A stretch of DNA of 46,967 nucleotides from the IMG/VR virus record IMGVR_UViG_3300000116_000020, positions 10,071 through 57,037 of that record; one strand, given 5' to 3'. A model generated the notes under the pieces. That model was not told the DNA's origin, ran no database searches, and worked only from the letters and a program-made list of their open reading frames with translations. The stretch is from a virus. Below, one piece after another: positions 38,228 through 46,100 of the stretch. The translations under genes were made by a program, and so were the position numbers. Position 1 is the stretch's first letter. Each line of letters starts with the position of its first letter.

Positions 38228-40027
38228 ATGGCTAGAAACAGAGTAATTTATCAAAGTGAAGCTTTATTCACAAGCCCTAACGCAACAGGAGCACACTTTA
38301 CGGCTACTGCAGTATTAACTGGTATGGGCCCAACAGGAGACGCAGTTTCATCGAGGAGCTTGACTCCTCCCACCGCTACAGCTCCTAATGGAACTACCCA
38401 GCTTGGTAATAAAGTCGGACTATATCAACTCACAACTCCAATTGGATTAGCGAATGACCCTTATCTTCTGGATGCGGAAAACACTGACGGACAGGCTACC
38501 GCACGTCTTAATTATGTTGGAGATTATGCGGACACCCTATCAGCAGCAGACTTAAAGAAGCTTGATATACAAAATCTTTTTGAAGCTGTTTCTTCTACCA
38601 TTCAAGACGATCTCGCAAATGGAAATGGCACATTTAAAACCCCAAAGGGTGGCCAAACTCTTTTGGCTAACTACAATCCTATATGTTTAGCTGCCAATAA
38701 CAATGGAGGCTTGAGGGCTGGAGGTACTAAGACTGGTAATATTGGTTTTTATACAAACAAGACTCAATGGGATGCTGCTCTTAGTGGATACTACCACCAG
38801 GACACACAAAACACAGACCCTACTAATCCAGAAAGTAAAAATAGTTACGGCGTAGGGGTTCTTCTTCAACCATTTTATGGAGATTATGAGAATTTGGTGC
38901 GTCAGTTACACCGTGTACAAAGTGCCAACTATAATTTTACCGTAAATCGTACAGATGTTAATGTGTTCGGTCAATTGGCTAGAATCGATTCGATTGCACT
39001 TGAGCCACCCACAGTTAACCTTGATTTCACTTACTATCCAACAGACGGATTCAACGAAAGAGCTTTGAATTTCTATGTAAAGCATGACAATAGTAATCCT
39101 GCTGTTAATGTGGATAGCAGCAGAAATGTTTCAAAGAATTCTGCAACACCGCACCTTGACCCAGCAAATGTGGCTGGTCAGAACTTCTTTATCTTGACTA
39201 CTCCAGAAAACACTGATGCAGTAAATACAACAACTGCTAATTCCAATAAATCTGTCATTGGTTTAGGTAACGGATTCTTGAGTGATTATACTTTTGAAGC
39301 TTCTGTTGGTTCATTCCCAACCGTTTCTAGTACAATTGAATTGTACAATGCTAAATCTGATATCGGCACTACTGGAGTTGCGATTCCAGGTGTTGACACA
39401 GTAGATGGAACATCAGTCAAAAATGTAAATTATACACTTGGACATGCATCTTCAAATAGAGGCGATCTTAAAGGCGCTAATGCAAGCACTGGAGACTTTG
39501 GTGAAACTACATTGACCGTTCTTCGTCCAGGAGATATCACATTGACATTCCCTGACGAGCTTGGATTGATTTCCAAGCTTAATGGTGAAGGATCTTTTCA
39601 TGTACAAAGCATCAGCTTGAGTCTTCCTCTCTCTAGAACTCCTATTGAGCGACTTGGTTCAAGATTTGCTTTTACACGTCCAGTTGACCTTCCAATTACT
39701 GCAACGATGTCAGTAAGTGCTCTTTTAGCAGACATTGAAGAAGGCAATCTTGCGACTCTTATTGATGATTGTGATACTTACGATGTAACTGTTGCAATTA
39801 AAGGCACTCAGTGCGGTACTACCGACAAGATCAATGCATTCAAATTCCAATTCAAGGGGGCAAAACTTGATAGTGAGTCTATCAGCTCTGACATTGGAAG
39901 CAATAAGACGGTTGACCTTACTTGGACCACTCAGCTTGGAGGTATTGAAGACATCGCTAACGGAATATTTTTCGAAGCAGCGAACAATAATACCTTGTCA
40001 GAATATTATCCAATCCCAAATAGGTAA
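38228..40027 (+). CDS. Major tail tube-like protein, 599 aa
   Basis: Large beta-rich protein with codon use like the capsid gene, so probably highly expressed. Regions: Ala/Thr-rich N-terminus, ENLVRQLHRVQSANYNFTVNR and DVNVFGQLARIDSIALEPPTVNLDFTYYPTDG (about 220-275), a second half GFLSDYTFEASVGSFPTVSS, then SLSLPLSRTPIERLGSRFAF and KINAFKFQFKGAKLDSESISSD (repeated NFT/DFTY and QSxSLSLPL themes, suggesting two related tube domains). It is immediately followed by the tape measure gene and its terminator, as expected for a tail tube. Exceptionally long for a single tube protein, so an inserted ornament domain is likely. Confidence 0.65.
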   Translation: MARNRVIYQSEALFTSPNATGAHFTATAVLTGMGPTGDAVSSRSLTPPTATAPNGTTQLGNKVGLYQLTTPIGLANDPYLLDAENTDGQATARLNYVGDYADTLSAADLKKLDIQNLFEAVSSTIQDDLANGNGTFKTPKGGQTLLANYNPICLAANNNGGLRAGGTKTGNIGFYTNKTQWDAALSGYYHQDTQNTDPTNPESKNSYGVGVLLQPFYGDYENLVRQLHRVQSANYNFTVNRTDVNVFGQLARIDSIALEPPTVNLDFTYYPTDGFNERALNFYVKHDNSNPAVNVDSSRNVSKNSATPHLDPANVAGQNFFILTTPENTDAVNTTTANSNKSVIGLGNGFLSDYTFEASVGSFPTVSSTIELYNAKSDIGTTGVAIPGVDTVDGTSVKNVNYTLGHASSNRGDLKGANASTGDFGETTLTVLRPGDITLTFPDELGLISKLNGEGSFHVQSISLSLPLSRTPIERLGSRFAFTRPVDLPITATMSVSALLADIEEGNLATLIDDCDTYDVTVAIKGTQCGTTDKINAFKFQFKGAKLDSESISSDIGSNKTVDLTWTTQLGGIEDIANGIFFEAANNNTLSEYYPIPNR

Positions 40028-40048
40028 AATTTAATTTTTACACTATGC

Positions 40049-40076
40049 AAAAAAGCCACCTAAGGGTGGCTTTTTT
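40049..40076 (+). terminator. Intrinsic terminator after the tail tube gene
   Basis: GCCACC (40055-40060), TAAG loop, GGTGGC (40065-40070), flanked by A6 and T6 that extend the stem. It is followed within 10 bases by the next GTGTAAT motif. Confidence 0.9.
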
Positions 40077-40084
40077 GTTTTTAT

Positions 40085-40115
40085 GTGTAATTATATATCA
40101 AGGATATAAGGTAGT
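40085..40115 (+). promoter_or_regulatory. GTGTAAT motif and Shine-Dalgarno before tape measure gene
   Basis: GTGTAAT at 40085-40091, predicted +1 near 40098, ATAAGG ribosome site about 5 bases before ATG 40116. It follows the terminator at 40049, so the tape measure gene is transcribed separately from the tail tube. Confidence 0.5.
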
Positions 40116-43100
40116 ATGCCGATAAAAATAGCAACAGTACAAACGGGACTTGAGAAGTCTATAAGAAAGGCTGTCAGGAATGTCAATGCCAGAGGTGGAC
40201 TTAATGTTGCAATTAATGACAAGCAATTCACTGGGCCACTAGGAAAGATCACTGGATCAGTTAGTGAGTTTAATAAATCACTGGAAGCTTCAAATGCTCG
40301 TGTTATTGCATTTGGTGCATCTGTAGGAATCATACAAGGTGTCCAGAGAGCTTTGGCTGGGATGGTTGGATCAGCTATAGATGTAGAAAAAAAGCTGACA
40401 GAAATAAATGTCGTTATGGGGCTGACCAATCAGCAGTTAAACAAATTTGGAGACGAACTTTTTAAGGTTGCAAGAAACACAGCTCAAAGCTTCTCTACCG
40501 TAGCCACAGCCGCCACTGAATTAGCTAGGCAAGGTTTAACAATGGAGGAGACCCTGAAAAGAACAAACGATGCTTTAATTTTAACAAGATTGACTGGGCT
40601 GGATGCGGCAAATGCTGTTAGTGGTTTAACTGCGGCATTAAATACATTTAATAAAGCTGGTTTAGATTCCACTAAAATTTTAAGTAAAATGGCTGCAGTT
40701 GATGTTCAGTTTGCAGTGAGTACTGAAGATTTGATTGATGCTGTATCTCGTGCAGGCGCTGTAGCAAATGATGCTGGTGTGAGCTTTGATCAGCTTTTGG
40801 GTGCAGTTACGGCAGCTCAACAAATGACAGCTAGAGGAGGTAAGGTTATAGGTAATAGTTTTAAGACTATTTTTACAAGAGTACAAAGATCTTCCACGAT
40901 TGAAAGATTAGAAGAGTTAGGAATAGCAGTTAGAGATATGGCTGGAAATACTCTTCCAGCAATCACAGTTCTTGAAAATTTAGCCAAAACATACGACACT
41001 TTAGCCGATACAACAAAAGCGGCGGTAGCAGAACAAGTAGGTGGTGTTTTTCAAATCAACATACTTAAAGCTGCAATTAAAGATTTAGCCGACGAAAATA
41101 GTATTTTAGCAAGAGCTACAATGTTGTCAAGTCAAGCAACAGACGAAGCATACAAAAAGAATGAGATTTTAAATAGATCACTTGCCGCTTTAAGCTCTCA
41201 AACTGCAACAAGTATAAAAGAACTGGCAGCAATATTGGGAGAGCTTACTTTTTCTGAGGGTGTCGGAGATTTTTTGAATGTAGTAAAAAGCTCTATAGAA
41301 GAATTTTCTGGATTTTTAAATCAAGAAGCTGGAGAAAGCGCGGGTTCGGATTTTATGAAAGGCGTGATACAGGGACTAGGGAAAGTTTTAACTGGCCCTG
41401 GCCTTATGATCGCATCCGCATTACTTGTGAAACTTTTTGGAAAAACTTTATCTTTCCTAAAAGGTAGTGCTAGTGAATTACTAGGGGTAGTTAGTGCAGC
41501 AAAGCAGCAACAAATGATTCAAGAATCTATAGTTGCGGTCTTAGGAGAAAATAGCCAACTTCAGAAAAGAATACTTTCTCAAGAAGGCAATCGTGTTGCT
41601 CAAGAAAAAACTATATTATCTATATTACAAGCGCAAGCAAGAGAACAAGCTAAAATTGCTTCTGCAGCTAGAGCAGTTGCTCCTGGTATAGCAAAAGCTG
41701 GATATAATGCGACTTTAACAAAAACAAGGAGCGGAGGTCATATACCTAATTATGTAGCCCCCGAAGAAAGAATGCTAGAAACAAAAGGCGCTCTTGAAGG
41801 GGGTTATAGACCAGGAAAAATAAAATCAATGAAAATGCCTGGTCTGGGTAGGGTTATTTATAATTCAGCTGAAGAGGTTAAAAAATTCCCAGGAATGAAT
41901 CAGCCAGCAATAATCCCTCCCAAAACTAGTAGGGCTGGAAAAAAGTACGAAAAGAATTTTAAAAAAGTTCATGGATTCAATCCTTATGCGAATGAAGGTC
42001 ATGTTCCAAATTATGGAGTGGCTTCTAGTATTAAAAAAATTATATGGGGGTCTATGACTCTAGGAAAAAGATCTAACCCCCTTGAAGGTTTAAAAAGCTC
42101 AAAAAATGTAAGTAAAGAAGTTCAGGAATTTGAAGTAAATCGAGAAATGTGGAGGTCTTTAAGTCAATCTTCTTATTTTAAATACAGAAAAGCTAATCAA
42201 AAAAGTATTGAAAAAAAACTCTTAACCGATGGAGGTTTAAATAAAACAAAAAATTTAAGATTTGGAGAGCTACCAAGGGATATGTATGAGAAAGCTGTTT
42301 CTCTTTATTACGGAAAGAACAGTAAATTTCAACCTTCAGGAAGCGCGATCCCTCCAGAAATTTTCCCAACAGCTTTTGTTAACAGAAGCATGAGGAGCAA
42401 ATTAGGATTACATGATTCAACTGAAGCAAGTAGCGGTTTTGTTCCAAATTTTATGCCGTTAAGGATAAATTCTAAGTCTTTGCAGAGCATAGCCTCTAGG
42501 GCAAAAATAAGGAAGGATGATTTTGATGGAGGTACAATAGGAATGAGTAAGCTGCTTGAAATTTTAAGCGGCAGATTATTTACTTCAATAAAATACAGAA
42601 GAAAAGGGAAGGATGACGATTTCGAAACTCTTTTTCTTTCTGGAGCTAGATCTGGAGTTCATCAATACAAAAAAGGAGCGCCTGCACCAAAAGGCTACAG
42701 TTCTTGGAAAGAGTTAGATGAAGTAACTGGAACCAAAGTTGTTCATGCTAATTCGGCTGGAATTGGAGAGAAAGGATACAGAAGATTAAAACTAAGGAGA
42801 GTTGAAAGTATAGTTTCAAGAGGTAAGCACTATAAAGTAGATCCTAATATAGCCGCATCAGGACATATTCCAAACTACGAATTTGACAAAAATAAATTCG
42901 GCCCGTATGTAGTCGGAAAGGAAGTATTAAAAATAGGCAAAGAGGGTGCAAAAAGTGCATCTGACATCGGAATCAATGCGATGAAATCTGCATATGGATT
43001 AGGAAGTTCCGTTGTGGGCGGAATAAACAACATGATGCTATCTAACCCCAAAAGTATGGGTCTTATGGGGCTAGGTACAGCAACTGCTTTTAGTACTATG

Positions 43101-46100
43101 CCCGCTCCTGCTGCGGGAATTTTGACAGCAGCGATGGCAGCCGTTCATGGATTGTCTACTGCGGCTGAATATGGACCTTCAAATCCAGACCCAGAGGGGT
43201 CGAGAAAAATTGAAGAAGAAAGAATAAAAAACCTAAAAGGAATAAATAGATTCGGGCCATATGCTGTTTTTAAAAGCATGTTTGAATCTGGTTCATCTGG
43301 AATTAAAAAGGCTGGATCATCAATACTGGATTCGGGTAAATCAATGCTGCAGTCTGGGGTTGGAGCAGTGAAGTCTATCAACAAATCTATGGTTAGAGAC
43401 CCAAGAGGTTTTATTTCTGGAATGGCTCCAATTGGGGCAATCGGAGGAGCTTTTGCTACTCTTCCACCTGTGTTAGCTACTTTTCTTTCGGCTGGTGTTG
43501 CAGGAGCTTCTGCAATTGCTGGTGCTGGAAAACAGTATGGGGAAATTCAAAAAAGAAATAAAGCTGCTAAAGCAGCATCTATTAATGCAAATGTTACAGA
43601 TCAAATGATCGCTAAAGGCGAGAAAGGTATAATTAATCCAGCTTTGCTAGGGAAATCTATTGGAAAAGTTAGAGCAGGTCAGTTGCCTAAAGAATTTCAA
43701 GAAAAAGCTATTTCAATGATGAGGAAAGGTGGGAATAGAGGTTCCTACATTACAAGAGCGATGAGAAAAGTATTAGGTATAAAATCTGACGGTTTTGTCC
43801 CTAATTTAGCAAAGCCAGGAATGACCCTTACGCCCAAAGCTCCATCTACATTATGGTCAACTCATCCAACTTTTAACATAGATAGTATAAGAAAGCATGG
43901 CATAAAAACATTTCCAGGGACACTATCTAAATACCAATCAAGATCAGAAGAAATAAGACGTCTTGAAAAAATGGATCAGCATGGAATGTTGAACCCAAGA
44001 GAAAAAACCCAATTAGAATTTATGCGCCAGCAAGAAGGTCATATTTTTGGATGGGGAACAAAACCCCAGGCACATGTCATGGGATTTCAAAGAGCCTTTA
44101 AAGATAAATTTGAAAGGAATTTAAAAGTTCCTATGGAAGAATTGTCCTCACTTTATAATGTAGTAAAATTTAGAGTAGATCCCAAGAAATGGATTAGAGA
44201 TGACCTTGATCCAACATACAATAATGCATGGCGAAGCAAACAAGATGTATCACCAGAAGATATAATATCTATAAAACCTATCGATCAAGTTTTAGCAAAA
44301 GAAACTTTAAAAATTAATCCCACTGCAGCTGGAGCAATTTTATCTTCAGGCCTTGTTCCTAATTATGCAAATAGAATTCCCTCTGTTATAAAAACTCAAG
44401 AATTTAAAGGCCAAGGAGGAGTCCCGAATCAAATTAAGTTTTCATCAAATGTAGGAAACAAGCCGTTTACGGAATCTATGGCAGTTATCATACCTGACCC
44501 AAAAAATTCTTTAAAACCAGGGTTACAAGTGATAAATACGCTGGAATCAAATCCCGACCTAAGAGGAAAAGGTTACGGTAGAGAGCTTTATGAATACATG
44601 GCCGACTATGCAAAGAAAAAAGGTTATGCAGGCTTGTATGGAGACATGGGAACTTCTCCATCTGTCATGAGGGTAGTTGATAGTATAGCTAAAAAAGGCA
44701 AATTCAATGTAGAAAAAAATAGTGATTTAAAATTTTTCAAAGACGATTTTGACACTACAGGAATGTATGCGAGTGATAGCTGGACATATAAACTTTCAAA
44801 TGAAGGCTTAATACCTAACTACTCCATATCCCGCACTATGGCTAGACTCCAAGATTCGGCAACATATGCCCGTGGAAAATTAACTTCAGTACAATCTAGA
44901 TCTCAAGGAAAATTAAAAGATTTCATATTAAGAAGAGCTAAATTAAATCCTGAAGCTAGAGAGTTTGAGCCTCCGAAATTCGACTTGACACTGGCTAGAA
45001 ATGGAAAACCTGTTGAATATTTAGATAATTCAACTGCATCTAGAGCTAGGGCAGCTGTAATAACATCAGACGGAAAAACTCATCTAGGATACTGGCATGA
45101 CAACATACGTGAAGATTTAAAAAGAAGGAAAGTAAATCTACGAGGATCTAAAGATTTAGAACTTACATGGGCTAATCAAGGATTAATACCTAATTACAAA
45201 AATTTAAAACAACCAAAAATTTATAATAATGATGGTTTAATACCAAATTATGCATTAATGGGTGCGCCCGTTGGAATTGATTATTTATCTGGATTAAGAG
45301 GAATTAGCCCACAGGTTTATTCTGACTCAATAATAGACAAAGCGGAATCCTTAAAAGATGAGCAGAAGAGATCTCAATCTTTAAATGAAATTTCAAAAAG
45401 ACCAGACATAGCAATAAAAGCATTAAATTATTTAGATAATTCAGGCTTAGAAAGAGTCAAAAATGCTTTATCTGCTGATAATGCCTTAAGGAGTTCTGAC
45501 TGGACATATGTAAAATCAGGCGTTGGTAAAGTGACATCTGCGGATGTATCTAGAGACTTATCAAAAATTCCAGCAAGAGAAATATTTAATTATTTGACTG
45601 GTAAAACAGATCGAATACAAGGCTCTGTACCAGGGCATTTCATTAGACTATTGGATCATTCTGATAGATATATGCAGGCCAGAGATATGATCGGCTCTTC
45701 ACCAACGGTAACTAAAGTAATAAAACAACAAGTTTCAGCCATAAAAAAAAGTCCTAAAAGGAGGTCTTTAGTTATGGATGAAGTCTTAAATAAAGATGTA
45801 TTAAAATTAGGATTTGACCCACAGAGAGGCCTGTCAATGGCTCAAAGAAAATCTAATGAATTAAGAGAAAAGCTTGGTATGGGAGGTATGCTTGCGAGGA
45901 TGTATCAATCTTCAACCCCATTAAGCAAAAGTTCGCCATCTGGATTCGGTAAGTTTGGAGATCAAACATTAAACAACATTTTATCTGATCCGAAATCTAG
46001 GCACATACGTGATATAATTGATAGAACTAATGTTCATCAACAAAAAATTAATTTAAAACCTTTAGCTGGTCAAGTCAGAGCCATGCAAGAAAATAAAAGT

